DNA from: Condylostoma magnum
Taxonomy: Eukaryota; Ciliophora; Heterotrichea; Heterotrichida; Condylostomatidae
Reading direction: 5' to 3'
DNA: 21,901 bases
Assembly (NCBI GenBank): GCA_920105805.1
Contig: CAKKTI010000325.1
Span: forward strand, 1,251-23,151
How positions within the stretch are numbered: the first letter of the stretch is position 1; the number at the start of each line of letters is the position of its first letter. Position numbers and translations under genes: made by a program. The notes beneath the pieces were generated by a model. That model ran no database searches and had not been told where the DNA came from. It worked only from the letters and a program-made list of their open reading frames with translations. Below, one piece after another: positions 1-10,620 of this stretch.

Positions 1-767
1 TGACTGATGAATCGTATTGAATTATTCTACACCTTGTCTTAAAGCCTGTCAAATTTCTTTTAAAGCTCTAAAAACTTACTAGCTATGTGATTTTGCCAAC
101 TATCTTAAACCTTAAATAATTTTTTGGTATTGAGTCCCAATACTCTTTGGATGACTTTGACAGTGTTATTCAAATCTTACTGTTATCCTTTGAGCAAACT
201 TGCCTGTTTATTAACTTTTCTTACCCATTAACTAGATGCTCTTCCTTACTTTTTCTATGGGGAACCTTTTCAATTTTCATTTATTATTTGAATTTCAGTG
301 AATCTGTTTTTCATGAAGGTTATTTCACTATTTAGTTTTTACTCCATATCAAGTCTTCTAGCCAATACCTAGTCTTTTTTCTTTATATCAAGCTGTGCTT
401 TTTTCAGACAGTTATTAGTTTCTTCGAACTTCTGTTTCATAATTTCAAATTTATACTCTGACTTTAAATTATTAGTTTCTAATTCCTTTTATACTGAGTC
501 TAATTACTATTTCAAGGTTTTGATTTATTTCTGATATGAGTTTCTTTAATAAATACACTTTTTCTCACTTTATTTCAACAGCCGTAGATTTTCCATAGCT
601 GAAATTTTTCAATTTGTTCCCTCTTAGTCCTCAGATTATAGAATTTACTGCAAGGCGTCGCATATTTCATCAGCTCTTTTCTTCTCACTTGATAACTACT
701 GTTCTAGTTGGTAGTTAGTATTTTCAAGCATTCGTATAGTTTTTTCGAGTATTAACTACTTTTCCAT
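1..767 (-). CDS. Coiled-coil protein, 3' end beyond the window
   Basis: One frame stays open from an ATG at 767 to the left edge, about 255 codons, with TAA/TAG as Gln and TGA as Trp. The product begins MEKQLILEKTIRML and is rich in E, K, Q, L and N. Leucines and isoleucines fall at heptad-like spacing (for example QIKTLKQQLDSVQKELET), so a long coiled coil is likely. TGA is read in frame at 609-611, between an N and a K, inside the coiled coil; a second in-frame TGA follows further on. No family is recognisable from a coiled coil alone, so no function is claimed; structural or cytoskeletal proteins are the usual source. It is divergent from the pocket-protein gene that starts at 883. The start is the first ATG after the spacer and fits the onset of the helical sequence. 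The C-terminus and the stop lie outside the window. Confidence 0.72.
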
Positions 768-882
768 ATTAATAAGTACAAAATTATAGCTTATTAGTAT
801 AAACTTTGTATAAATATTTAAGAAAAGTGCGTAATTGTTTATAATCATATTGTTGACTGTATTGGAGTGTTGTAAATTTAAA
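768..882. promoter_or_regulatory. Divergent spacer between coiled-coil and Rb-like genes
   Basis: This 115-base AT-rich spacer lies between two start codons pointing away from each other, so it should hold both promoters and both 5' UTRs. No specific motif is recognised; the role is inferred from gene orientation only. Confidence 0.45.
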
Positions 883-3054
883 ATGGAAAAGAGAGATTTA
901 TATGACTGAAGCTAATTAGCAACAGATTTGAACCTAGATCCGTTTACTTTAACCCAGGCCCAGGTTCTATTTGCATATTATATGGAAACCGCTAAATTAA
1001 GAAATAATCAACAATTAGAGATAATAGCAAAATGCGCCGTTTTGGTATCGAATAGATTGCATCTGTACTAGACTATTAAGTCCCAAATGCTGATAATATA
1101 AGAAGTCCCGCTCAATAAACTTATATAAGATCTAGATCTCCACTAATTCTTTTACTTCTTAAAGGATTTTTTGTATAAGAATACCTCAATTGATCAAAAC
1201 GTAAAGCTGTATGCCTAGAAACTGATAGGTCAATTTGCTTTTGCTATTACTATCTATAATAAATTTGTAGAGATATGGAAGAACTTCAGTGATGAAAGCT
1301 TTGTGTTAGGTTGGGTGACGTTCTGTCATATTAGAATTAGTTTGCTTAGAAATAACTAAAATTTCAGTATAACTGCATACTATTTAATAGCTGCAGTATA
1401 CAGCACAATTCAGTGTGATATTGATTTGAAGAAATTGTGCTAGATGATAAGAGCTGATATAAAGGGAGCTTAAATAGCAATTGATAAATTTTAACAGTTA
1501 AAATAGAAGAGAAATGATATAGATTGATAAGATTTTGATTCTATTTTGATAGATTATCGCTCAAATTTGGGTAATAATTAACTAGACTTGAGTCTTTTAA
1601 TGAATTTAACATAAAATGCTAAGCAAGTGTTTAAAACATTATCACCTAATGCGAATAATAGTTAACTAATGCAAGAAATCAATAAAATAACACTTACTCA
1701 ATACCATAATTAGAATTCAACCAATACTCCAGTATCATTATCACTAGAAATGTCGAAATGGCTTAAAAGGAAAATTAAGTACTCAGAAATAACCCACTAT
1801 AACCTTATAAGACTATCAGGAGCCGACTACCAATCTATTGTACAAAGAATGCAACAGTATCAGCAATAGCTTTAAGAACTACTAGAAGAGCATGATATAG
1901 AATGTTAGCCCTAAGAAGTAGATATACTGAATTACCCGATACAAAGTACAAAAGTTGTATTAAGTCTGCCTTAAAAAGTAGCTCATCTATACTACAACTC
2001 ATTAGCAAGTTTATTACAAAAAGAAGAGGAAAAAATAATCAATTAAAAGCAGCAAACAGCAAACCTGCAAAGCTTAAGAATAATTCTAAACAATCAAGTC
2101 TTTCACTCTTCCTTATTCACCTGCTGTACTGAGACAGTCCTATTAATAAACAACATAACCAATATAACACTAGACGAGCTGCTTTAACTGGTTGAGCTGC
2201 AGGCCTTCGATCTATGGAAGCTAATAAACAATTTTGCATAATTCGATAAGACAATTCCCAGACTGGTAAAACTGCATTTTAGGGAATTAGAACTACTCAT
2301 CTTATCTTCCTTGGGATGGAAAAGTAATGAATATGTGGCTTCTATGATACACAAGATTTCTGACTAGGAGTAAAGTGTACAGTTGCCACCTCAGATAAAA
2401 ATGTTTCATAAGCGGGCTGCACAACACGCTGCATCTAGAATAGTCGAGCTAGGAGATGCTATGCAGATATCCAATCCTTCTAAGGAAAAAATCTGGTAAT
2501 GTACTAAGTTTATATTTAATTCAATACCTGAAGTACTGATTGATAGACACCTTGACTAAATTTTACTTTGTTGTATTTTTGGGGTATATAAGTCATTAAA
2601 GCTAAGAATTTCATTTAAGTAACTTATACAGAAACATGTGTAGATTTATCAGACTTCTTAGTAAACATTTGAGCATGTGATGATACGACAAGGAGAGTAC
2701 TAAAACATTATCAATTTTTATAATATTGTTTTTATAGATAAAACTAAGTACTTTTTAACTGGGGAATTAGATAACCCTGAGCCTTTAAGTTAGGAACTGT
2801 AAATATAAGGAAATCTTTTAAAGAATCTACCAAACAACTATTCTCCTAAACGTTCACCTTTACTTTCACCCTTTTTAATGACTCCCAGGACAAAACGGTT
2901 GTATGCATTTGTTGACTCAACCTCAAGTGATATATAAGGATAATTAGACAACTCTAAGAAGATTAGTTTTGGGAAGTCTAAGCCAAAGCAGAAGAAGGCG
3001 AAGCATTTGACTGAGATTTTACAATCTGAGAAAGATCCACTGGCATTTATGTAG
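883..3054 (+). CDS. RB1: Retinoblastoma-family pocket protein
   Basis: A single frame of about 723 codons with many TAA/TAG (Gln) and two TGA (Trp) codons. The family call rests on both pocket halves. Pocket A covers about residues 285-500 and includes LPQKVAHLYYNSLASLLQK, then ILNNQVFHSSLFTCCTE and LQAFDLWKLI, which track the human Rb/p107/p130 A box. Pocket B covers about 535-655, with EVLIDRHLDQILLCCIFGVY and, later, GEYQNIINFYNIVF, close to the B box DRHLDQIMMC and EYDSIIVFYN signatures. The N-terminal 280 residues are helical, as in the family. A basic, Ser/Pro-containing tail follows (SPKRSPLLSPFLMTPRTKRL), with several S-P/T-P sites that could be CDK targets. Such proteins repress E2F-driven S-phase genes in the nucleus. 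The chosen end is a TAG-TAA pair after AFM; the next in-frame TGA is at 3076-3078, so the C-terminus could be a few residues longer. RFC1, often an E2F-class target, lies next on the same strand. Confidence 0.88.
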
Positions 3055-3290
3055 TAATTGTGCAAATATATTTTATGAATAGCTTTTGTTGTAATAAGGA
3101 CAATCTATGCTTTGATTTCGTCATTTATATTGTATTTTATATTAGTGGTATTAAATACTTGTGCTTTTTGTATATATCTTTATTATAATAATATTCCTTT
3201 AAATTTAAAAGTATTATGATTAAATTCATAGATAACTTTTAATAATCTACAGAACCGCCAATTTTAAAACATTTTATTTTAAAATCACAT
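3055..3290. other. Spacer between Rb-like and RFC1 genes
   Basis: A strongly AT-rich stretch of 236 bases between two genes on the same strand. It must carry the 3' end of the upstream gene and the promoter of RFC1. No open frame with protein character, RNA gene or clear repeat is seen. A TGA at 3076-3078 is in frame with the upstream gene and is its alternative stop. Confidence 0.4.
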
Positions 3291-5483
3291 ATGGATATAC
3301 GAGACCTTCTTTAAAGCTCTAATCTCAAACGTCCAAGGCCAGATCAGCTTACCTCTCCTCCTAGGAAACAAGCTAAAACAGGCAGAAAAGACTAAATAAA
3401 ATACTACAGATAGGAGGATGGGGAATCTACAGTCATAGAATCATCTGACGAAGATATTAAAATTCCTAAAAGACTATAATAGAAAAAAAGAACACCTTAT
3501 AGAAGAAGAACAAAAACACCAGTAAAACCTCGTAAATCCTCTAAAAGACCTACACGTAAAAATAACACAAAGTAATAAAGATCTAAAAGTACTTAACCCT
3601 CCACAAACCTTCCTTTATCCGGAAAAACGTTTGTAGTAACAGGCATTTTACCTTTAAGTAGAGAAGAAATAACAGACTAGATAAAAGAACACGGAGGGAG
3701 AGTTACAGGGTAAGTTAGCTCTCGTACAACTTATTTATTATATGGAGAAAAACTAGAAAACGGGAATCATTATACTCAAGGAGCTAAATATAGAAAAGCT
3801 ATTTCATTAGGAACACAATTAATGAGCTTTGATTAGTTTGAGGACTTGGTTGGATCCTTTGAAACTACTATAATACAAGAAGAACCTGAAATAAAACCAA
3901 AAAAAGTTTCATCTTAGAATCTTCCTTGAACAGAAATATACAAGCCTTAGAATCTTACTTAACTTATTGGGAATGGAACTTTGATAAAAGAGCTAATTAC
4001 ATGACTATAGAACTGAGAAGATGTTGTAATCAGGGGAAATACAAAGAAAGTGAAATAAAATATATTCCAATAAAGGAAGAATATCAATGCATCAGCTGCT
4101 TTAATTTCAGGCGCACCGGGAATAGGGAAAACTTCTTGTGTAAGATTAATTGCTGAGTAATTATAACTAAACCCACTTGAGTTAAATGCAAGTGATACTA
4201 GAAGCTCTAAGTTAATAAAAGAGTTATAAGTACAGGTATCTTGTACCAATTCACTCAACTTTAATGGAAGTGTATGTAAAACTGTTTTAATAATGGATGA
4301 AGTAGATGGAATGTCAGCAGGGGATAGAGGGGGAATTGCTGCTATTATAAACATGATAAAAGCCACTAAAGTACCTATAATTTGTATATGCAATGACAGA
4401 TAAAGCCAAAAGCTGAAAACATTAGTAAATTACTGTTATGATTTAAAGTTTGCAAAGCCTAATAAATTGTAAATTACTTCTAGAATTGAACAGATTTTAT
4501 AGTAAGAAGCTGTGAAATACGAAAAAAATGCTATAGAAAAGTTAGTTGAAAGCTCAGGAAATGATATAAGGCAAGTGATTGGAATATGCGAGATGCTAGC
4601 TAGAACTGGATAGCCTATCACATATAAGTTGCAAAAGGATTATAGTGGAAAGGATTAAAACGTGTTTTTAAATAATTTTGATGCTGCTGGGAAACTACTA
4701 AGATTCAGTGATATAAGAAACCTAAGCTATAAGGAAAGAATGGATCTATTTTTTATTGATTATGAAATGATTCCTTTAGTTGTGAATGAAAATTACTTAG
4801 ATGCAATGACAGAGAGCTAAAATTGATAAGAGGCAGCTGAACTATAGGCGTTTTCGGATGTTTTAAATAAGAGAATTAAAAAATAATAAGAATGAAGCTT
4901 ATTGCAGCAATTTGGTTACTTTTCCTCTATTGCCCCTGGTGTATTGGGAGCAGGAGGAGTTGGATTTACTAAATTTCCTGAATTTTATGGTAAACTAAGC
5001 AAATATAATAAAAATAAAAGATTATTAAAGGAAATAAGGGTAAAATAAGTCTTTTTATAAGACTAAGGTGATATTTTAACTTAGTACGTTCCTTTGGTAT
5101 GAAACATTATAATGGATAGCATTAATGAATAAGAGGTAGATTAAATCGTTTAAACAATGTTTGATTTAAATATAACACCTGATATGCTTAAAGAGCATCT
5201 TATTCAATTGCAAATTCCTAGTAATAGATTTGAATAGAAGTTTAAGTAAATAAGTACTAAATTGAAAACTGCTATTAGCAGAAATTATAACAGCTTATAT
5301 AAAGATTCTATTTAAAAGGTTAGGAAACAAAAGTCATCAGTAATTGAAAGGGATTATATAGACCCAGAGATAAATGATGTTCAATTTGACTAAGAAATTG
5401 AAGAAGATGAGGAACAAATACAAGTTAATAGTAAATAAAGAACCCTCAGAAGAAAATCAGGGAAAAGAGGTAAAAAAATGTAA
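3291..5483 (+). CDS. RFC1: Replication factor C large subunit (RFC1)
   Basis: An uninterrupted frame of 730 codons. The start MDIRDLL resembles the MDIRKFF beginning (PCNA-binding motif) of animal RFC1, which supports this ATG. A basic linker follows. A BRCT domain spans about residues 107-190 ([10 protein letters not shown], then [20 protein letters not shown]). The AAA+ clamp-loader core begins at about 211 with LPWTEIYKP, then a Walker [11 protein letters not shown] near 270-280, ELNASDTRS, and a Walker [10 protein letters not shown]. The RFC1-type C-terminal helical domain and a basic tail close the protein. RFC1 loads PCNA on primed DNA with the four small RFC subunits. All six tryptophans are TGA; those at 3927-3929, 4002-4004 and 4014-4016 sit on the conserved Trp of the RFC1 signature (LPW, then ITWLQNW). 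The stop is TAA (5481-5483), followed at once by a second TAA. Without it the frame would run far into antisense of citrate synthase, so TAA must terminate here. Confidence 0.96.
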
Positions 5484-5490
5484 TAAATAT

Positions 5491-6765
5491 CTAATTATCA
5501 TCAATTAATCTTTCTAAATCATTTATTGAAATCGATGATGGCCTTATAAACTTTAATTTAACACTTGATTTCCATACATAATCAGCTGTAATACCCAAAC
5601 ACCTACTAGCTGCAAACATAACCGTAAAAAACTAAAAATGTGTCATTCCGTAATAATGCAATATAGTTCCACTAATCGCATCTAAATTTGGCCACGGATT
5701 TTTAACCTTTCCCCTCTCCTTAAGCACTTACGGCACAACCTAAAACAACGAATCAACAAGTTTCATTAAGTCACTTTCTTCCATGTTTTCTTTAGCAAAC
5801 CTGTACTAATACTCAAACCTAGGATCAATTCCTCTTAAAACAGCATGTCCATACCCAGGTATAACTTTCCCTGAGTCCAATATTTCATTAACCTTTCCTC
5901 TAACATTCTCTAAGTCATACTGCCCCTACATCTCCTCATTCAACTGCATAAGCCACTTTAACACCTCTTAATTCGCTAGGCCGTGCAGTGGTCCTGATAA
6001 TCCTAATACAACTCCGGCAAAACAGTGAAAAACGCTTGCCCCGGCCCCTGATATTATTCGGGATGTATGAGTACTGACTTCTCCTCCTTCATGATCACAG
6101 TGTATGATAAAGTACATTCTTAGAACCTCAGCAAACTCGTGTGTTGGAATTCCCAGCCATGCTGCAAAACTCTCAGCATAATCTACACCGAAAAGCCAGT
6201 CTGGTTTCTCTACATTGAAGTGAGTTCTGTATATTTCACCCACTATGACTGGAAGTCAAGAGATAAGGTTCAAACCGTCTTCTAAGGCTTCTTCTCAGTG
6301 AATGTGGGAAGAGTGCCTATATTATGCTAAAGTGCTTATAGTCATTGATAGTTTTACCATAGGATGCATTTTTTGAGGTAGATTTTACACAAAGGTAGCA
6401 AACTAAGGAGGAAGGTTAGCCTGTCTTTCGAAGATTTCCTGCCGTAAAGCCATTATTTGCCTTAGGTCTGGTATGTGTTATGTTAGGAGAAAGTGAATAA
6501 GACCTTCTATATAAGGCTGTTGATTTGGACCTGGGAGTAGCTTAGATAGATCTTGCAATTTAATACCATGTATTCTTACTCCCTAAATTGGATTCACTCG
6601 GGAGTTTTCATATATCATTGCTGGAATGCCATGCATGCTATTAAGAACATTTTCTACTTTAATTTAACTTATTACTTTGTCCCCGTGATCTTTCATTAGA
6701 TTATGTATTCTTTTAATTTAAGTAACCCTGTTAACCCTTATTAGTTCTTGTATTAGTTTTGACAT
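5491..6765 (-). CDS. CS: Citrate synthase, mitochondrial eukaryotic type
   Basis: The product, about 424 residues, condenses oxaloacetate and acetyl-CoA to citrate. It matches the animal/fungal mitochondrial type, not the bacterial one. Signatures are [45 protein letters not shown] and [12 protein letters not shown], which carry the catalytic His, His and Asp in the usual order. The Trp in HIHWEEALEDG is encoded by TGA (6295-6297) and matches the conserved Trp of the animal enzyme (YWELIYED); a second TGA-Trp follows in LISWLP. The N-terminus ([20 protein letters not shown]) aligns with the start of the mature animal enzyme, so no long mitochondrial presequence is visible. Import would need this basic helix itself or an unseen upstream exon. 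The stop is TAG (5491-5493), which fits the family length; the next in-frame TGA is 15 codons further, inside RFC1. The start lies 7 bases from the start of the divergent carbonic anhydrase-like gene. Confidence 0.96.
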
Positions 6766-6772
6766 TATTAAT

Positions 6773-7594
6773 ATGGCTCTTTTATTTTAAATTGTATGTG
6801 CAGCTGGAGTGTCAATTTTTGGATACACAACAGGGGGAGATTCCTGGTCAGGTTAATGCAAGGTAGGACAGTTATAGTCTCCTATTGCCTTTATACCAAC
6901 CTATGCGACTTAAATAGGAGAGAATGAAGAAAATTATGCCACTGTTGATTTACAGTACTCAGCAGCTAATGTTTAGGCTGTATAGGAGGATGATACCTTA
7001 AGATATTCTGCGTAGTGAGGAAATATACTCATTAATAATAATAATATTGAAGATGTTTCGTATATAGCTACTCATTTTGATATAAGAGCTCCTGCTGAGC
7101 ATCAAATCAATAATGATCAGTGTGATTTAGAGTTATAGATATTTCATAGCCCTACATTTGCTATTAGTAATGTAAATAAAGCTGCTATAGCCATTTGTTT
7201 TAATGAGGATGAAGATTCTAATAGCTTTATAGGGAGTATTATCTCAGCTATTGATTAGAATAGTAGTGTCAATTTATAAGATGTATTAGGAGGAAATGGG
7301 TAGATTACAAATTATTATAAGTATTCAGGGTCCTTAACTTATCCTGGATGTACTGAGGAGTATGATTGGTACTTGGTAAGCAAAAAGTTTAAAATTTCTA
7401 TTGAATAATTAGCTACTTTTAATAGTTATTGGAGAAGTGATTAAACATTTGCAGGAGGAAATGGGAATAATAGAAATATCTAAAATCTTAATTAAAGGTT
7501 AGTTGTTCATTACGACGGAGAAGAAGACACAGGTAAACTTATATTGATCGCTTACTTAATATTTTACTTTCTTTGATTTATTTGTTCTATGTAA
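6773..7594 (+). CDS. Alpha-carbonic anhydrase-like secreted protein, zinc ligands lost
   Basis: The frame begins with a probable signal peptide (MALLFQIVCAAGVSIFG). It continues with alpha-carbonic anhydrase landmarks: SWSGQCKVGQLQSPIAF near the N-terminus, APAEHQIN in the active-site strand, GSLTYPGCTEEYDW (with the active-site Thr and the second disulfide Cys) and ISIEQLATFNS. The three zinc-binding histidines are not where the family has them. The usual F-H-x-H-A-P reads F-D-I-R-A-P, and the usual E-x-H reads E-L-Q, so the ligands become Asp, Arg and Gln. It should therefore be a catalytically dead carbonic anhydrase-related protein, perhaps a binding or surface protein. A hydrophobic C-terminal segment (KLILIAYLIFYFL) follows and could be a membrane or GPI-type anchor. 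The end is uncertain: TGA at 7574-7576 or TAA at 7592-7594. One internal TGA reads as Trp (SAQWGN). Confidence 0.82.
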
Positions 7595-7668
7595 AACTAC
7601 TTTTTTCTCATAATAAGCTAATATTAAAACACAATGCCTAATTTTATCCCTTTTATACAATTACTATA

Positions 7669-8088
7669 ATGGAATCAAAAACTCTTTTAGATTATCTTGA
7701 TAAAGAATTAAGATAACTAAAGAATGATATGTTTGAAGTAAAACAACTTCTCTAATACGCATTTTAAGAAGATCTAGAATTCCCTGACCTTAATTTTTAT
7801 GGAGGTTAAGATTCAAGTAAACTTCTACAACCTATTAGACAAGCCCCTAAAAATTTTATAAAAGAGAACAAATAATCTGCTAAATTTGCTCAGAAAAGAG
7901 CTACTCAAATACCAAGGCCAACAACTCCTAAGTTTTAATAATATTTGTTATAACAGTAATTAAATCCTACTTTTATTTGAAATTTAATCAGTGTAATTAA
8001 ATATTGTGATAATACCTTAGATCCAACTCCTAAACTGTTCCAATCAGGTAGAAAGACTAATATAGACATCGTTTTAAAAAATACTTAA
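7669..8088 (+). CDS. Small hypothetical protein, Gln-rich
   Basis: The frame starts MESKTLLDYLDKELRQLK, with a short amphipathic, possibly coiled-coil N-terminus. A polar, Gln/Pro-containing middle follows (QIPRPTTPKFQQYLLQQQ). No family is recognised. The C-terminus is open to doubt. A TGA at 7978-7980 gives 103 residues. Reading it as Trp continues into another 36 codons of protein-like sequence (DPTPKLFQSGRKTNIDIVLKN) to TAA at 8086-8088, about 139 residues. The longer form is chosen because the extension keeps a plausible amino-acid mix and TGA is a common Trp codon in this genome. The gene lies in tandem behind the carbonic anhydrase-like gene and converges on the REEP gene, whose stop is about 80 bases away. 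Confidence 0.6.
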
Positions 8089-8167
8089 ATACAAAAACAA
8101 CATTGCTCCTGTTATTGCCTAGTCATAAATAACAACAAGATAAGAAATAGAATGATTAATATCTTTA

Positions 8168-8647
8168 TTACTCTGATCTTTCACTTTGAGTATTTGAGCG
8201 CTGTAATGATCCAGCTACAAAATCCGTCATTAGAGAAGTAACAAACTTTAAAGACGCTCCAACTACTCTATTAATCATTCTGCTTGTTCAGACCCACGAG
8301 CTTTCCAGTGTATCATCAATCAAATCCTCATTAGATTTCAAAAAGGGTTCAATTATATTCGCAAAAATCAGTCCAGCTCCCCCAAAAATCGCTAAAAACA
8401 CATAAATAGTAAGTCTTACTGGCTGGTAAATCTAGTATTCCTCTACATAGGATTATAGAAGATATTCAATCAGCATAGCAACTCCCCTAATGCTCCTTAT
8501 TAAAAGTCACCAGTATTGCAACCAAAAATCAAGGTTTTCATCACATTTGTTTGCCCTATACACTTTTAATGATCGATAAGCAGGATAAGCATCTGCAACT
8601 ATGCAACTAATTGAAATTTACACTAATATAATCCAAATTAATTCCAT
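8168..8647 (-). CDS. REEP: REEP / DP1 / HVA22 family ER membrane-shaping protein
   Basis: The 159-residue product carries the TB2/DP1/HVA22 domain. A first hydrophobic segment is followed by YPAYRSLKVYRANKCDEN and FWLQYW, which match the family's YP-x-YxS-hKAI and WL-x-YW motifs. Two further hydrophobic stretches (RLTIYVFLAIFGGAGLIF among them) and NIIEPFLKSNE complete the domain. These proteins insert hairpins in the ER membrane and bend it into tubules. TGA codes Trp in frame directly after FWLQYW (8507-8509) and again in SSWVW near the C-terminal helix. Without this reading the conserved domain would be cut in half. The stop is a TAA-TAA pair at 8165-8170 after SERSE; the next in-frame TGA, at 8123-8125, is the alternative. 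It has the same length class as yeast Yop1 and animal REEP5/6. Confidence 0.87.
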
Positions 8648-8836
8648 TTTGTATATAAATGTTAGAATAGGAAATTTAGAAGTTTTTATAATATATAAAA
8701 TGTTGCTAATAACCAAAGGTCTATTAATAAGAAAAACTATACCAAAGCTCTAGGTAAATTTTAAAATCTTGTAAAATTTATTGAGATCTTGCATTATTCG
8801 AGTTATAACCTCTTTAACCAGATCAATAACGTATTA

Positions 8837-9121
8837 TTAGCTTTACAATTTACTTCTACACCGATAATAATTTCAGCTTATTAGAAAATTTAAAGTATAT
8901 AAACACTAAATTTCATTTTAAGCACAACATATACTTTCCAAACTATATCCTTTAATTTTCATGAAATCTACTTTATTTATGTCGTATTCTCTTATTTATT
9001 CATAGAATAAATTCAATTTCTGATTTTAGATTATCAAAATTATTTGTTTTAGTATCGGGAAATCATTAACGAGCACTAAGTCCTCAGTAACATTTTTACT
9101 TGTTTCATTATTATTACTCAT
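8837..9121 (-). CDS. Possible small gene, about 94 residues
   Basis: The frame begins MSNNNETSKNVTEDLVLVND and runs through a stretch with fair protein character (QKLNLFYEQIREYDINKVDF) before becoming less convincing. No family is recognised. The stop is set at a TAA-TAA pair (8834-8839); single TAA, TAG and TGA codons upstream are alternatives. The frame happens to continue without break into the REEP start codon, so frame openness is no evidence for the C-terminal part. The start lies 16 bases from the start of the divergent 487-residue gene. The first 60 codons look real; the rest is doubtful. Confidence 0.4.
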
Positions 9122-9137
9122 AATACAGCTAAAGAAG

Positions 9138-10601
9138 ATGAAACAAAAAAGATAAAAATCTCCTACAAAAAGCTAAAAGAAGCCACCAAATGATAAGAAA
9201 TTTGTAATAAATGCAGAATAACTCAATATATTATGAAAACAATTACATTTGTAATGAAATACTTACTGCATCGATCAAACTCATCAAGATTTATTTATCC
9301 GGATGGTATTTTAGCTAAATGTAACAGAGAAAGCATAAATTATAGCCTAAGAAATCGTGAACTTAGAAAACAATAGGCATATTTTGCTTAACATAGAAGA
9401 AATGATAGATAACCGAGAAAATCTCATTGAATAAGTTTAATGTGTAGTTATTTCAAATACATTTTTACCTAAAGAAGAAATAATACAATTATTACGTGAT
9501 TATAGAAGCTATACAATTGAGTTATTCCAAAAGTTTTTATAATGAAAGGATACAATACAGTTATTAGATTTATACTACCCTTGATAAAATAGAAATTATA
9601 TACAAAAGGTGAAAAATGATTTAGACTTTCTAAGCAGTGCATCTTTCCTAAACTAAAAGCAATAGTAATAAATTGATCCCTTTTTATTCCAACTCTCAAA
9701 GCCTTACTACGGAAATAAAGACTACATTTTTATTCCTATAGATCCTTAACAAATAAATTAAGTTAAATAGTACCTTTATATGCTTGATTCACTATCTCCC
9801 GAAGTCTAAAAATAAGAGAAATAAGATGATGATGAAATATGTGTAGAAGAAGAGATTTATTTTAATCCTAAATATAAGAAAGAAGTAATAAAGTAGAATA
9901 AATCAGAAATTAAATCCATTGCAACTTAAATATTGGATTAACTATATGACTCAGCTTTTGAGTAAAGATTGCAGAAAATAGTGAATTAGTCTATAGAAGA
10001 ACTACTTTCAGCATATTTAGTTTTATACATAAGTTAGATTCTAGACATATTAATAACTGAATCCCTGATATAAGAGATTCCTTGAATAGCCTCTGAAGCT
10101 TTAGAAGAAATAATCCACGCCGAAGTAGTCGGTATAAGAAACAACGTTTTATAAATAGGTGTCATGGACTCTCTAAATGTTTTAGTCAACGAAGTTGTTA
10201 ATGGTCACTTAGCAGCACTAATATAGAAAATATTCATTGATATTTTGCTATAATAAGAGATCACATATGAGATAGAAATAGCAATTTATGAATAAGATAA
10301 TTTAGATAATAAAGCCTATGAATTGATAGCAGCAGAGCTAATAGGAGATACAGTTTGCTATGATGAATTTGAAATAGAAATAGAAGATATACTGCAATGA
10401 GCTAGATTAGATTATATTAGAGCTGATTTCCCCCCTGAAATTTAATCTGAAATCTGAGAAAATTAAAAACACTAGATAATCGCTAGAATGTCAGAAGATC
10501 AGTACTATAATATGATAAATGAATACGTTGGGCAGATTTGAATAGAAGAGCTTGTGTTATCAATCACCCAAAACGTTAAATTTGTTTTTAATATTCCATA
10601 A
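9138..10601 (+). CDS. Unknown protein, about 487 residues, Trp codons all TGA
   Basis: One open frame from MKQKRQKSPTKSQKKPPNDK, a very basic N-terminus, to a TAA-TAA pair at 10599-10604. About eight tryptophans are visible and all are TGA (for example ILWKQLHLQW). The middle is predicted to be helical (IEEMIDNRENLIEQV), with an acidic patch (KQDDDEICVEEEI), and the C-terminal half is rich in amphipathic leucine/isoleucine helices (IASEALEEIIHAEVVGIRNN). No catalytic motif, signal peptide or membrane segment is seen. The helical, REN-containing layout recalls axonemal or coiled-coil proteins, but that is only an impression and no family is claimed. The stop is well supported, because reading on would run into antisense of NDUFA2, whose own stop is 16 bases past the TAA pair. 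Confidence 0.8.
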
Positions 10602-10620
10602 TAATTTTATAATAACTAAA

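Noticed and set aside
910-945. Bases resembling a tRNA T-arm consensus
   Set aside because: They lie inside the Rb-like coding frame and no acceptor or anticodon arm can be folded around them.
3926-4393. Standard-code frames on both strands over the RFC1 AAA+ region
   Set aside because: They are shadows: the RFC1 frame with TGA as Trp and TAA/TAG as Gln gives conserved Walker motifs across the same bases.
7995-8022. A 28-base GT...AG stretch in the small hypothetical gene that could be an intron
   Set aside because: Removing it gives a less protein-like continuation than the unspliced frame, and no other gene here needs an intron.
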